The notes: generated from the letters alone by a model not told the origin. 64,000 bases of DNA from Planctomycetota bacterium (GCA_016713175.1 JADJPQ010000011.1:1-64000); one strand, 5' to 3'. Counted from the stretch's first letter, positions 25,203-34,730 are shown. Made by a program: numbers and translations.

Positions 25203-26429
25203 CTACTTCGCCGCCGCCATCGTCTCGGGCAACGGCCGCACGCGGATCTGCTTGTAGTGCACCTCCGAGCCCGGGTCGTGGCACTGCAGCGCAAAGGTCC
25301 CGCGCGACAGCAACCGGCCCTCGAGGCCGCCTTCGCGCCGCACGCCGTCGGGTTCGACGTAGTCGGCGGTGACCTTGCCGTCGACCGTGACCACCACGTG
25401 TTTGCCGTCGACGCGCACGTTCAGCAGAAACCACTGGTCGTCCTTCGCCGGCGCCTCCTTGACGTCCTGGACGGCATACAGACCGCCGGTGCGGCGCCAG
25501 TCCGACTGCGTGTTGTTGACCTGCACCTCGTAGCCCTTGGCCGGCCAGCCATCGCCCTGGAATCCGGTGTGGAAGTACACGCCGGAGTTGGCGCCGGGCT
25601 TCGTGCGCACGAGGCACGACAGCTCGAAGTTCTGGAACGAATGCGAATACACCGGCCCGTCGTAGAAGACGTGGGCCCGCTCACCCTTGACGACCAGCGC
25701 GCCGTCGTGGACCTGAACCGACGCGGGGTTCTCGTTCACCCGCCAGCCGGCGAGGCTCTTGCCGTCGAAGATCGAGGCGAAGCCGCCGCCGTCGCCGACT
25801 GCGCGGATGCGCAGGTTGCGCCACGCCACGCGCCAGTTCGGATCGCCGGCCACCGAGTGCACCTGCAGGCCGATGAAGCCGGCCGGCGACCAGTCATCGC
25901 GCAGATCGGCGATCGGCACGTCGTTGATCCAGGTGCGGATCACCGGGCCGACACAGACGATGCGATAACGGTTCCACGCGCCGTTCTGGAAGGCCGCGCG
26001 CGCGCGCGGATCGTCGCGGTCATGCGTCAGCCAGCCCCGCCGCGCCTCGTCGTAGACGAACCCCGCTTCGCCGTTGGTGGACACCTCGACCTGGTAGCCG
26101 TGCACGCGGCGATCCTGGTAGGTCGGGTACGAGTGGCTGCGGATCTGGATGCCGGAGTTGAGTTCGTCGTCCAGTAGCTTGACCTCGAGTTCGAGCTCGA
26201 AGTCGCCGAAGAACTGCTCGCTGCAAAGGAACGAGTTCGGGCTGCCTTTGCTGGTCGTGCCGACGATCGCGCCGTCGACGACGGCGTAGGTCGCGGTGCC
26301 GTTGAGCTGGCGCCAGCCAGCCAGCGTCTTGCCGTCGAACAGGCTGATCCAGTCCGAGGCGGCCGTCGGGGTGCCGGATTGGGCCGGGAGGAGGGAGGCG
26401 ACCGCGAGAGCGAGACCGATGCGCAGCAT
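25203..26429 (-). CDS. Secreted protein with two 3-keto-disaccharide hydrolase (DUF1080) domains
   Basis: 408 aa. ATG 26429 is chosen because TAAGCT lies 7 nt upstream and a signal peptide follows (IGLALAVASLLPAQ). Two concanavalin-like domains are present: residues 25-215 start WISLFDGKTLAGWRQLNG, and residues 217-400 start ASIFDGKSLAGWRVNENP. Each has the family's NSGIQIRSH or NSGVYFHTG and GYEVQVNNTQSD-like core. This family is abundant in Planctomycetota and Bacteroidota and includes 3-keto-glycoside hydrolases. The exact substrate is unknown. It ends 8 nt from the convergent HMA gene. Confidence 0.9.
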   Translation of the reverse strand: MLRIGLALAVASLLPAQSGTPTAASDWISLFDGKTLAGWRQLNGTATYAVVDGAIVGTTSKGSPNSFLCSEQFFGDFELELEVKLLDDELNSGIQIRSHSYPTYQDRRVHGYQVEVSTNGEAGFVYDEARRGWLTHDRDDPRARAAFQNGAWNRYRIVCVGPVIRTWINDVPIADLRDDWSPAGFIGLQVHSVAGDPNWRVAWRNLRIRAVGDGGGFASIFDGKSLAGWRVNENPASVQVHDGALVVKGERAHVFYDGPVYSHSFQNFELSCLVRTKPGANSGVYFHTGFQGDGWPAKGYEVQVNNTQSDWRRTGGLYAVQDVKEAPAKDDQWFLLNVRVDGKHVVVTVDGKVTADYVEPDGVRREGGLEGRLLSRGTFALQCHDPGSEVHYKQIRVRPLPETMAAAK

Positions 26430-26436
26430 GCGCGGC

Positions 26437-26442
26437 AGCTTA
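26437..26442 (-). promoter_or_regulatory. -10 box TAAGCT, 7 nt before a start
   Basis: On the minus strand TAAGCT is followed by 7 nt and ATG 26429. The hexamer is identical to the -10 of the BlaI operon. Confidence 0.4.
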
Positions 26443-26793
26443 GCCAGGGTGCACCTCGCCGCCAGACGACGAATTCCGTCGTTGGCGGCGCGTCGAACGG
26501 CTGCCCAGCAGGTCGCGACACCCGAAGCGGCTACCTGCGCCAGCGCATGACGATACGCGACCTGACCGCGAGCCCGCCAAAGATCGCCGTGTGCGCCTTC
26601 ACCGACTCGACATCGCGAGTGGGGGTTGCGACTCCGCGCGGGGCAACCTGAACTCATAGGCTGTTGTCGACGACTTCGACACCGTGCTTGACCTGCGTCC
26701 AGTGTTGACGCCGAGCGGAGCGGGGAAGAACATGCTGCAGGCGCCGTTCGCCTCGGAGTGTGCGGCGTGCATTTGGAGAACAGGAGAGATCCA

Positions 26794-28131
26794 ATGAGCG
26801 AAGCTGAGCCACTGCCTGGGCCGAAACGACGCCGCGCCGTAAACAAGCGGGTTGCCGGCGCGCGTCCCCGGTACCTGATCGTCTTCCCTGAGCCGTCGGA
26901 GAAGAACGCCAGTCGAGTCGCAAGCGTGATGCGGCTGCGCGAGAATCGCGGTGCATCGGCGCAGGCAAGCGTTTCGGTGATGGCGCGCGGTGAAGGGAGT
27001 CCCGAGGTTCGTGTCTTCCATCGACTCGGGATTGCCGCGGCAGACCTGACACCGGAAGAGATCGCGGGCTTCCGGCGGGCGGACGGCGTTCAGGTCGTCG
27101 AGAACGAGACACGATCGCTTCCGCCTCTGATCGAGGTCGCGAATCCAGCGGCGGGAGTCGGCGGCGAGCCTGATCCGGGCTTGGTCGCATACCTGAAGGG
27201 ACTTCGCGACGGCGTGGATCTGGCGTTGCTCAGGCTTGCAGGTGCAGACGCCAGTGACGAGCTGCCGGACTTGCGCCTGGCGCTCGAGCCCGCCAACAGT
27301 TGGTGCCTGAAAGCAATGCGCGTTGCCGGCCGGACTCGCACTGGCAAGGGTGTGCGGGTGGCGGTACTGGATACCGGGCTGGCCAGTGATCACCCGGATT
27401 TTCGCAACCGGAGCGTGATCAGCGAGTCGTTCGTCCCCGGTGATGGCGTGGAGGACGAGAACGGGCACGGGACGCATGCCGCCGGGATCGTCGTCGGTCC
27501 GCTGCTACCCAGGATCGGGGCGGCGTACGGTGTCGCACCAGACGCAGAACTGCTCGTCGGCAAGGTGCTGAATCGCAACGGGCGAGGCAGCGACGATCAG
27601 ATCCTGGCGGCGATCGACTGGGCGGTTGACCAACGTGCGCAGGTGGTCTCGATGAGCTTCGGCAGCCCGCGTCGCGTGGGTGAGCCCTACGCGGCTGCGT
27701 ACGAGAGCGTCGCCAGGCTATTGCTGCGTGCTGGGGTGCTGGTCGTCGCTGCGGCCGGCAACGACAGCAGCCGCCCCGGCAGGATCGCTCCGGTGCGGAA
27801 TCCTGCCGCCTGCCCGTCGATCCTCGCGGTGGCGGCGGTCGACAAGATGCTTCGCGTGGCTCCGTTCAGCTGTGGGGAACGAGACGCCATCGGGCAGATC
27901 GACCTCTCGGGGCCGGGCGTTTCGGTTCGATCGTCCTGGCTTCGGTGGGGGTACAAGGCGATCGACGGAACGAGCATGGCAGCCCCGCATGTGGCCGGAG
28001 CCGCGGCCTTGTTCCTCGAGGGCGCGGGGTCCGGTGCAGGAGGGGAGCAACTCTGGACCGCTCTGCGCGCCGCAGCCAGGCCGCTGGGAGCAAGCGGCGA
28101 CTTCGGGGCTGGACTGGTCCAGGTTCCGTAG
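26794..28131 (+). CDS. Subtilisin-family (S8) serine peptidase without signal peptide
   Basis: 445 aa from ATG 26794 with AGGAGA upstream. There is no signal peptide or TM helix, so it is probably cytoplasmic or exported by another route. An N-terminal region (about 25-120) looks like an I9-type propeptide. The triad is complete: Asp in VAVLDTGLASDHPDF, His in ENGHGTHAAGIV, Ser in DGTSMAAPHVAGAAA; the oxyanion Asn is in AAAGNDSSRPG. It is followed 78 nt later by a 76-residue I9-like gene. Codon use looks less GC3-biased than in neighbours. Cytoplasmic subtilases with small partner proteins occur in some stress or conflict systems; the role here is unknown. Confidence 0.9.
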   Translation: MSEAEPLPGPKRRRAVNKRVAGARPRYLIVFPEPSEKNASRVASVMRLRENRGASAQASVSVMARGEGSPEVRVFHRLGIAAADLTPEEIAGFRRADGVQVVENETRSLPPLIEVANPAAGVGGEPDPGLVAYLKGLRDGVDLALLRLAGADASDELPDLRLALEPANSWCLKAMRVAGRTRTGKGVRVAVLDTGLASDHPDFRNRSVISESFVPGDGVEDENGHGTHAAGIVVGPLLPRIGAAYGVAPDAELLVGKVLNRNGRGSDDQILAAIDWAVDQRAQVVSMSFGSPRRVGEPYAAAYESVARLLLRAGVLVVAAAGNDSSRPGRIAPVRNPAACPSILAVAAVDKMLRVAPFSCGERDAIGQIDLSGPGVSVRSSWLRWGYKAIDGTSMAAPHVAGAAALFLEGAGSGAGGEQLWTALRAAARPLGASGDFGAGLVQVP

Positions 28132-28209
28132 GATGATGGTGGTCCCGGGTTTGACCCCATCTGCTGGCGGTGCTCAGTCTCCGGCCCCCGAACTGTCGAT
28201 GCCATCGGC

Positions 28210-28440
28210 ATGACCCTGGTCCACGTCACCCTGAAGCCCGGAGTCCGCGACAACGCGGAAGCGAAGGAGGCCGTTCGTCGCCTGCTGGAGCAGGTGCATG
28301 GCTTGCGGCGATTGAACGTCAAGCGATTCGACCGGTACGGGATCCTCAGCGGTGACGTCGATGACGCGATGGTTCCGAAGATCGCGCAACTCGCTGAGGT
28401 CGAGGCGGTGGAGCAGGACCGGGAGCGGTCATCGATGTGA
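28210..28440 (+). CDS. Small I9-like (subtilase propeptide/inhibitor) protein
   Basis: 76 aa from ATG 28210. It starts LVHVTLKPGVRDNAEAKEA and ends LAEVEAVEQDRERSSM. The alternating strands and the final V-E-A-V-E-x-D resemble the peptidase-inhibitor I9 fold that closes subtilisin prodomains. No signal peptide. It directly follows the S8 peptidase, so it may act in trans as folding chaperone or inhibitor. The assignment rests on pattern only. Confidence 0.6.
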   Translation: MTLVHVTLKPGVRDNAEAKEAVRRLLEQVHGLRRLNVKRFDRYGILSGDVDDAMVPKIAQLAEVEAVEQDRERSSM

Positions 28441-28566
28441 GGCGAGCGCTGCTGCCTCCGACGCTCCTTCCTCGAGGACGCTGCTTTCAGGGGACTGCAG
28501 CGCTTCCGGGATCAGGTGGCTGCACCCGCAGCCGGCCGGCGCCGCCGCGCGCCGCGAGGAAAAACT

Positions 28567-28641
28567 GGTGGAGAGTAGGGGAGTCGAACCCCTGACCTCG
28601 ACAATGCCATTGTCGCGCTCTACCAACTGAGCTAACTCCCC
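28567..28641 (-). tRNA. tRNA-Ala (GGC)
   Basis: On the minus strand the 5' acceptor GGGGAGT pairs with ACTCTCC (one G-U). The D-arm is AGCTCAGTTGGTAGAGC, the anticodon stem is CGACA/TGTCG with loop ATGGCAT (anticodon GGC), and the T-arm has GGTTCGAC. The discriminator is A and CCA is encoded (28567-28569). Confidence 0.95.
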
Positions 28642-28768
28642 ACCGGACCTCGCAGGGAGCACTCGGCTCCGGAAGGGGCTGACCAAGGTAGCGTTCGCCG
28701 CACGACTTGCAAGAGTTCTTCGGCGCGAACTTCGGCACAACTTCCCCTGCAACTCCGTGCCGTTCCCG

Positions 28769-28797
28769 TTGGCATCGGCTTCGCCGCGCGCTAGTCT
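28769..28797 (+). promoter_or_regulatory. Sigma-70-type promoter of the gltX operon
   Basis: TTGGCA (28769-28774), a 17-nt spacer and TAGTCT (28792-28797) lie about 120 nt before ATG 28916, leaving room for a leader. Of the candidates here it has the best-spaced -35. Confidence 0.5.
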
Positions 28798-28915
28798 CCT
28801 TCCGCTCGGCCGCGAGACCGGTCCCGTTCGGCGCCCCCTGCACGAACGGCTCGCGAGCGAGCGACAACACCCGCATCCGGCCCGGTCAGGTGCCCGCTGC
28901 GGTCTGGGAGGCACC

Positions 28916-29803
28916 ATGGTCAAGAAGAACTCGATCTTCACCAGGCTCAAGGAGCGCTGGAGTTCCAATTCCGTCCGCGTCGAGACCCCCCGCACCACCG
29001 ACGCCGCCAAGCCGCCGGAGAAGCGCCCCGAGCCGGCCCGCGTGCTGCCGGCCCGCGTCGAACCGGCGGCGACCCGGCCGCCGGTCGTCGAAGAGCTGCC
29101 GAGCACTTCGCTGGCGACCGACGCGCGGACGACGCGCAAGCTGAGCGACAAGGAAGAAGCGCTGGTCGCGATCGGCGCACACTTCCAAGAGCTCGCGACG
29201 CTGATGCGCGGCTCGCAGGCCCGGATGGACGGGCAGATGCACGAGCTGATCGACCGCATCACCACACTGACCCAGTTGCCGGCCATGCAACAGCAGCAGC
29301 TCGACGTGCTGCGCGGCATCTCCGGTCACATGGAACGGCAGACCCACCTCGGCGAACAGGTCGCACAGACGCTGTCGACGTTGCCGAAGCTGCTCAGCAG
29401 CGTCGAGACCGCGCTGCAGCGCGCGGCGGCGACCGACGAGCGGGCGACCCAGACGATGCGCGACTTCCAGGGCACGATGGATCGGATCCACAACGCCATG
29501 GGCCGGATGGTCGAGCACAGCGAAGTGCAGGCGCAGGCCACCAGGCAATTGGCCGAAAAGCGCGAAGAGTCGCTCAGTTCGCTGACCACCAGCCTGGAGA
29601 AGAACCAGCGTGAATCGGCGGCGCACCTGCGTCAGGCGACCGACGAGAGCATGGCGACGCTGCGACGCGCCAACGAAGACCAGTCCAACCGGCTGCAGCG
29701 GATCGTCCAGGAGCACGCCGGCATGAACCGGCTCTTGCTGGTGGGTATCGGGCTGCTCGGACTCGGCGTCGTCGCGCTGCTGGTGATGAACCTGCTGAAG
29801 TGA
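28916..29803 (+). CDS. Coiled-coil protein with C-terminal TM anchor
   Basis: 295 aa from ATG 28916, preceded by GGGAGG. The first 75 residues are basic and Pro-rich (disordered). Residues 80-265 are heptad-rich, with Gln/Met-rich helices (MQQQQLDVLRGISGHMERQ, ATQTMRDFQGTMDRIHNAMG). A single TM helix ends the protein (LLLVGIGLLGLGVVALLVM). The large domain therefore faces the cytoplasm. I do not recognise a family; it looks like a tail-anchored scaffold. It overlaps the next gene by 4 nt (GTGA) in an operon with gltX. Confidence 0.8.
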   Translation: MVKKNSIFTRLKERWSSNSVRVETPRTTDAAKPPEKRPEPARVLPARVEPAATRPPVVEELPSTSLATDARTTRKLSDKEEALVAIGAHFQELATLMRGSQARMDGQMHELIDRITTLTQLPAMQQQQLDVLRGISGHMERQTHLGEQVAQTLSTLPKLLSSVETALQRAAATDERATQTMRDFQGTMDRIHNAMGRMVEHSEVQAQATRQLAEKREESLSSLTTSLEKNQRESAAHLRQATDESMATLRRANEDQSNRLQRIVQEHAGMNRLLLVGIGLLGLGVVALLVMNLLK

Positions 29804-30411
29804 CGCGGCGCCTGTGGTTGTGCCGGCATGGCGAGACCGCCGGTCAGTCGTCGATCCGCTACCACGGCAGCAACGATGTGCCGCTGTCCGACCTCGGTCG
29901 GGCCCAGATCGCCGCGCTGGTACCGGTCCTGCGCGGCCTTTCGCCGGCACGCATCGTCTGCTCGCCGTTGTCGCGCGCGCGCGAATCGGCGGCGATCCTG
30001 ACCGCCGCCTGTGCGTTCGCGGCGCCGGTCGAGGTCGACGAACGGTTGCGTGAGATCTCGTTCGGCGAATGCGAAGGCCTGACCGCCGAGGAGATCGGCG
30101 CGCGCTTTCCGGAGTTCTGGGAACGGCATCGCGCCGGCACGGTGGACGCGTTTCCCGGCGGCGAGAGCCGGACCGCATTCCGGGAACGGGTGGCGGCAGC
30201 CGCGCGCGAACTGGCGGTTGGCGGCGACGACCAGGACGTGCTGGTGGTGGCGCACCGCGGCACCGTGCGGTCGACGCTGCTGGCGTTGCTCGGCATCGCC
30301 GTCGATGGTCCGCGGTTCTCGGTGCAGCTCGGCAGCGTGTCGGTCGCCCGCCGGGTGGCGACCTGGGAACTCGAACTGCTCGACTTCGTGCCCGACGACG
30401 CGCCGCGCTGA
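29800..30411 (+). CDS. Histidine phosphatase (phosphoglycerate-mutase-like)
   Basis: 203 aa. The GTG start overlaps the previous stop. The catalytic RHG motif is in LWLCRHGETAGQ; SPLSRARESA, a Glu-rich RLREISFGECEG block and VVAHRGTVRSTLLALL (second His) complete the acid-phosphatase core. Family members act as GpmB/CobC-like phosphatases on small phosphates; substrate unknown. The VVAHRG motif has Arg where many have Gly-Gly. Confidence 0.9.
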   Translation: MTRRLWLCRHGETAGQSSIRYHGSNDVPLSDLGRAQIAALVPVLRGLSPARIVCSPLSRARESAAILTAACAFAAPVEVDERLREISFGECEGLTAEEIGARFPEFWERHRAGTVDAFPGGESRTAFRERVAAAARELAVGGDDQDVLVVAHRGTVRSTLLALLGIAVDGPRFSVQLGSVSVARRVATWELELLDFVPDDAPR

Positions 30412-30433
30412 AGCGGGTCGCGCCTGGCCGCGC

Positions 30434-30439
30434 TATCGT
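30434..30439 (+). promoter_or_regulatory. -10 box TATCGT, 10 nt before gltX start
   Basis: TATCGT lies 10 nt before ATG 30450, inside the 38-nt gap after the phosphatase gene. It could give a leaderless gltX mRNA in addition to operon read-through. Confidence 0.4.
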
Positions 30440-30449
30440 GTTCGCCCCG

Positions 30450-31997
30450 ATGATCCACCCGACTCCGCGTCTGCGCTTCGCGCCTTCACCGACCGGTCCG
30501 CTGCACCTCGGCGGTGCGCGCACGGCGATGTACAATTGGGCCGCCGCGCGCGCGCTGGGTGGCAAGTTCCTGCTGCGCATCGAGGACACCGACCAGGCCC
30601 GCAGCAGCGACGCGTCGCTGCAGATCATCCTGACCGGCCTGAAGTGGCTCGGCATCGATTGGGACGAGGGCCCCGAGAAGGGCGGTGATTTCGGGCCGTA
30701 CTTCCAGATGCAGCGGCTGCCGCTGTACCGGGCGGCGGCGGATCGCCTGCTGGCGTCGGGCCATGCCTATCCGTGCTACTGCACGCCCGAGGAGATCGAC
30801 GCCGGCCGCAAGGCGATGGAAGAACAGAAGGCCGGGTTCGCCGGCTACAACCGCCGCTGCCGCAACCTGACCGCCGCCGAGCGTTCGGCGTTCGAGGCGC
30901 AGGGCCGGAAGCCGAATCTGCGCTTCAAGATGCCCGAGGCCCGCGTGCTGCAGGTCCACGATCTGGTCCGCGGCGACGTCGAGGTCAACACCAAGGAACT
31001 CGACGACTGGGTCATGCTGCGGCCGGACGGCGTGCCGCTCTACAACTTCGCCTGCGTCGTCGACGACATCGGCATGGCGATCACGCACGTGGTGCGCGGC
31101 GAAGAGCACTTCCTGAACGGCATCAAGCAGCGGCTCTTGTTCGAGGCGCTCGGCGCCGAATGCCCGCAGTACGCGCACATTCCGCTGATCCTGAACAAGG
31201 AAGGCAAGAAGCTCAGCAAGCGCGACGCCGACACCAACATGCTGGACTACCGCGACAAGGGTTTCCCGCCCGAGGCGGTGTTCAACTACATCGCACTGCT
31301 CGGCTGGGGGTTCTCCGGCGATCGCGATGTGTTCACCCGCGACGAGATGGTGGCGGTGTTCCAGATCGGCAACATCGGCAAGGCCGGTGCGCGCTTCGAC
31401 GAGGAGAAGTTGCGCTGGATGTGCGGCGAGTACGTGCGGCGATGGACGCCGGCGCAGTGCCTTGAGCGGGCACGGCCGTGGCTTTCGAGGGTCGTGCCGG
31501 AGGCGGCGTTTTCGAGCCATGCGGCGTGGCTACGCAACGTCGTTGGCTGCTATCAGGAGCGGATCACGATCCTGTCGGAGTTCACGGACAAGATCGGCTG
31601 GTTGTTCGCCGAGCTGCCAACGCTGGACGAAGCGGCGCAGAAGAACCTCGCCAAGGAGCCGGCGAGCAAGGACTGGCTGCGCGGCTATGCCGAAGTGCTC
31701 GAGAAGGGCAACCTGCCGCCGAGCTGGCCGGCCGATCGGACCGCGGCCGATGCGGTGGTGGCGTTGCCGAGCAAGAAGGACGCGGCGGCGCCGACCTGTG
31801 CGTTCGCGACGCCGGCGCAGATCGAACAGGAGTGCCGGGCGTTCACCGAACGGATCGGCGTCAAGTTCGGCAACTTCGTGCACCCGGTGCGCGCGGCGCT
31901 GACCGGCACGGACAAGGGGCCGGGGTTGTTCGACGTGATCTTCCTGCTGGGTCGCGAAGCCTGCGTGCGGCGGCTGCGGGCGGCTGCTGCGCGCTGA
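30450..31997 (+). CDS. gltX: Glutamyl-tRNA synthetase
   Basis: 515 aa, class I. HIGH-type motif: RFAPSPTGPLHLGGARTAMYN. KMSKS-type motif: KEGKKLSKRDAD. The catalytic core also shows LRIEDTDQARS and VVRGEEHFLNGIKQRLLFEALG. The C-terminal anticodon-binding helical domain is present and the length is normal for a bacterial GltX. It charges tRNA-Glu (and possibly tRNA-Gln if GatCAB is present). ATG 30450 agrees with the family N-terminus. Confidence 0.97.
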   Translation: MIHPTPRLRFAPSPTGPLHLGGARTAMYNWAAARALGGKFLLRIEDTDQARSSDASLQIILTGLKWLGIDWDEGPEKGGDFGPYFQMQRLPLYRAAADRLLASGHAYPCYCTPEEIDAGRKAMEEQKAGFAGYNRRCRNLTAAERSAFEAQGRKPNLRFKMPEARVLQVHDLVRGDVEVNTKELDDWVMLRPDGVPLYNFACVVDDIGMAITHVVRGEEHFLNGIKQRLLFEALGAECPQYAHIPLILNKEGKKLSKRDADTNMLDYRDKGFPPEAVFNYIALLGWGFSGDRDVFTRDEMVAVFQIGNIGKAGARFDEEKLRWMCGEYVRRWTPAQCLERARPWLSRVVPEAAFSSHAAWLRNVVGCYQERITILSEFTDKIGWLFAELPTLDEAAQKNLAKEPASKDWLRGYAEVLEKGNLPPSWPADRTAADAVVALPSKKDAAAPTCAFATPAQIEQECRAFTERIGVKFGNFVHPVRAALTGTDKGPGLFDVIFLLGREACVRRLRAAAAR

Positions 31998-32220
31998 CGA
32001 TGATTTGTCGCGCGGCGTGCCGCCGCCAGTGTTGGTCGGAGGCGCTTCGTCCGTGGGATCGAGGTCCGAACGCGGAACACCACGAGGACCATATCCGTTC
32101 GATCCCGCCGTCGCCGAGGTCGCGGGCCGGAAGCGCCGGAAGCGCGGCGCCGTTCCAGGGCCCGCGCGGCGTTGTCGTGTCGGTCGCGCGGTTCAACAGT
32201 CAAAGCAGTGGGCTCACGGG

Positions 32221-33618
32221 CTACCAGCGGCCGATGACCACTCGCAGACCATTGCTCGCGACCGCACCAAGGGCATTGGTGCCGGGCGAGGCGACCAGGG
32301 TCTGCGCAAAGACCGCCACGTTGATCAGGGAGGTGTCGTTGGGAACGCGCATGCTGATGCTGGCGACCCCATTCGCGCCCGCCGTGGTGGCTGCCGTGTG
32401 TTCGGGGCGGATGTACGCATGGCACCCGGGCATTCCGAAGGGTGCGAGGTCCAGCGGCAGCTGGGCGTTGTTCCAGGACGTTGTGTCGAACCCGAGCGTG
32501 AACATCACGTAACCCTGGGCGTTGGTGGCAGTCAGGTCCAATGTGAATTGTGGCCGGACACGCGTCCCGGTCAGGGCGGGGACTCCGAGGCCGCCAGCGC
32601 AGCCGGTGCCGAAGGGCGTCGAATACCCGATATAATCGGGACGGTAGAGCCAGGTAGACGACTGAGCGCAGCAACCGTCAAAATACCCGCCGAACTGGAC
32701 GAGTTCATCTCGGACTTCGTCATATGCGAGGGCTGGGCCTATCGTACCGCCTCCAATAAGGTTGCTGCCGCCAGTGGTGTCCGCAAACCAATGGACGTCA
32801 AGATACAGCGGTGCGATGAACAAGAAGTACTGTCTGATATGGGCAACGAGGTTCCGCCGGACGTCGAAGGTCAGCTGGCCGGGCCACAGGGTCGGGTTCA
32901 TGCCGGTGCCGGAATCCAGGCCCCAATCGCTGCCATCCCAGACCCAAGTGTCGCCACTCGCGGTGGCCAAGCTGGTGCCGCCGGAGCACATCACGACCCG
33001 GCGGCGCCCCGGGTCACCGACCATGACGTGCCCCCCACGGGCGGAAGGACGGTGGGCCGGGAACAACTGCGTCCAGTTGCGGCCGTCCCACTCCCAGGTG
33101 TCGTCGAAGTTCTGGATCTGCCCGGGCCGCCAGATGGCTCCGCCAAACGCCAAGACCGTGCCGCGCACATGATCGAATGCGAGTGGCATGCTGGATCGGG
33201 GCGACGGGGCTACGGCGGGGGACTGTAGCTGCCAGTCGACCCCGTCGAACAGCCAGGTGTCGTTGTAATGGGTCGAAAACGTGTAGTCCGCGCCGCCGAA
33301 GAGTACGACTCGCTGGCGGGCGAAGTCGTATACCAGCCCATGGTCGCCGCGAGCTGGCGGAGTTGTCGGCGGGTTCAAGGGCAACCAGATCGTCCCGTCC
33401 CATTCCCAGGTGTCGGCGAACACGGCGAAGTCGCCGCGGCCGCCGAACAGAACGGTGGTCGAGCGCCCGCGATCAAAGGCAAGCGAGGTCATGTTCCGGG
33501 CAGCCGGACGGACCGTGGGAAGAATCAGCCGCCACCGCGACTGGGATGGGAGTGTCGTACCAAGCGCAAGAATGGTCATCGACACTTGCAACAGCAGCCG
33601 GGCTCCGGGAATGAGCAT
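32221..33618 (-). CDS. Secreted kelch-repeat protein with Cys-containing C-terminal domain
   Basis: 465 aa; signal peptide region LLLQVSMTILALGTTLPSQ. At least five kelch units with VVLFGG and DTWEWDGTIW-type blades fill residues 40-320. The C-terminal domain begins PFGTGCAGGLGVP and ends SPGTNALGAVASNGL, the shared module. Codon use appears less GC-biased than in neighbours. It is oriented against gltX; the 32000-32220 gap shows no convincing gene. Confidence 0.85.
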   Translation of the reverse strand: MLIPGARLLLQVSMTILALGTTLPSQSRWRLILPTVRPAARNMTSLAFDRGRSTTVLFGGRGDFAVFADTWEWDGTIWLPLNPPTTPPARGDHGLVYDFARQRVVLFGGADYTFSTHYNDTWLFDGVDWQLQSPAVAPSPRSSMPLAFDHVRGTVLAFGGAIWRPGQIQNFDDTWEWDGRNWTQLFPAHRPSARGGHVMVGDPGRRRVVMCSGGTSLATASGDTWVWDGSDWGLDSGTGMNPTLWPGQLTFDVRRNLVAHIRQYFLFIAPLYLDVHWFADTTGGSNLIGGGTIGPALAYDEVRDELVQFGGYFDGCCAQSSTWLYRPDYIGYSTPFGTGCAGGLGVPALTGTRVRPQFTLDLTATNAQGYVMFTLGFDTTSWNNAQLPLDLAPFGMPGCHAYIRPEHTAATTAGANGVASISMRVPNDTSLINVAVFAQTLVASPGTNALGAVASNGLRVVIGRW

Positions 33619-33632
33619 GGTGTGTGCCTCGG

Positions 33633-33815
33633 TCAGGATGAAGGTGCGTTCATGATCGCGGCCGGCACGTAGTGCCAGGGCAGTGGATAGGTCCGGCTGA
33701 CCAGGCCCTCCGCATAGAGCTTATCGATGGCCGCGCGGACCTTGGACACGGTTGGCTTGATGACAGCGAGGAACCGCAATCCGATCCACTCCGCGTCCCG
33801 CCCGCCACCGGGCTG
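33633..33815 (-). pseudogene. Possible C-terminal gene fragment
   Basis: One minus-strand frame reads protein-like for about 50 residues to TGA at 33633-33635: EWIGLRFLAVIKPTVSK, then VRAAIDKLYAEGLVSRTYPL. No start codon with a ribosome site is visible, and upstream sense is lost just after the rhomboid stop. It may be the tail of a lost gene. Low confidence; I do not recognise the family. Confidence 0.25.
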
Positions 33816-33842
33816 CGGGCGGCGGCGGCGCGCTGACGGCTA

Positions 33843-34730
33843 CTACTTGCCGCGCGGCGCACCGGCGCCTTCGTCTGCCGCGGGCTCCTCGCCGGCGGGG
33901 GTCCGGTCCGGTTGCGGAAACAGCACGTCGACCATCCGTTCGACCTCGGCGTCGCCGACGTCTTGCCGGTGAAAGAACGACATCACCGCAGCGCGGCGCA
34001 GTTCCTGGGCCCGCGCGGCGTCGCGCGTATCGATGGCCTGGTTCCACAGCCAGTCCCAACGCGTCACCGGCATCAGCACCGAGAACAGCAGGCCGGCGAA
34101 CATCGCCGCGGTCGCGATCCGCCAACGCCGGATCGCCGCTGCCGAGCGGCCCGGGTCGAGGAACACGAACGTGCACAGCCAGCCCGCCAGCAGTCCGCCG
34201 ATGTGCGCGGTGTTGGAGATCACCGGGATCAAGAAGCCGATCAGCAGGTTGACACCGATCAACGACAGCAGTTGGCGCGGGCCGGCGTAGTCGAAGCAGG
34301 CAAACGCATGGCGGCCAGCCCGCATGTTGCGCGCGATCAGGGCGCCGAACATGCCGAACAACGCCCCCGAACCGCCGACCACCGGTTGCCGCGGGTCGTA
34401 CAACAGGCAGACGGCGATGCCGCCGCCGAGTGCAGCGACCAGATAGACGAGCGCGAAGCGGACGCTGCCGAGCGAACGCTCGAGCGGCGGTCCGAGCCAG
34501 ATCAGCGTGTGCAGGTTGAACAGCAGGTGCAGCAGGTTGGCGTGCAGGAACGCGTGCGTCAGCAGCCGCCATGGCTCGTCGACCGCCGCCATCGGCGTCA
34601 GCAGGCCGTGGTCGTGCCAGGTCGGTTCCCCGGACCGGCCAGGATCGCTCAACATCGCCGCCGACACGTAGGCGAGCGCGACCAGCAGCGTCACCGGGAT
34701 CTCGTCGACCAGGTTGCGCAGGTCCCTCAT
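33843..34730 (-). CDS. Rhomboid-family intramembrane serine protease
   Basis: 295 aa from ATG 34730. Six or seven TM helices. The catalytic pair is visible: Ser in VVGGSGALFGMFGA (GxSG, TM4) and His in ISNTAHIGGLLAG (TM6). HAFLHANLLHLLFNLHTL is the conserved TM2 block. The C-terminal 70 residues are cytoplasmic, acidic and Pro-rich. Its ATG overlaps the stop of the upstream TPR gene by 4 nt (ATGA), so the two are co-translated. Confidence 0.92.
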   Translation of the reverse strand: MRDLRNLVDEIPVTLLVALAYVSAAMLSDPGRSGEPTWHDHGLLTPMAAVDEPWRLLTHAFLHANLLHLLFNLHTLIWLGPPLERSLGSVRFALVYLVAALGGGIAVCLLYDPRQPVVGGSGALFGMFGALIARNMRAGRHAFACFDYAGPRQLLSLIGVNLLIGFLIPVISNTAHIGGLLAGWLCTFVFLDPGRSAAAIRRWRIATAAMFAGLLFSVLMPVTRWDWLWNQAIDTRDAARAQELRRAAVMSFFHRQDVGDAEVERMVDVLFPQPDRTPAGEEPAADEGAGAPRGK

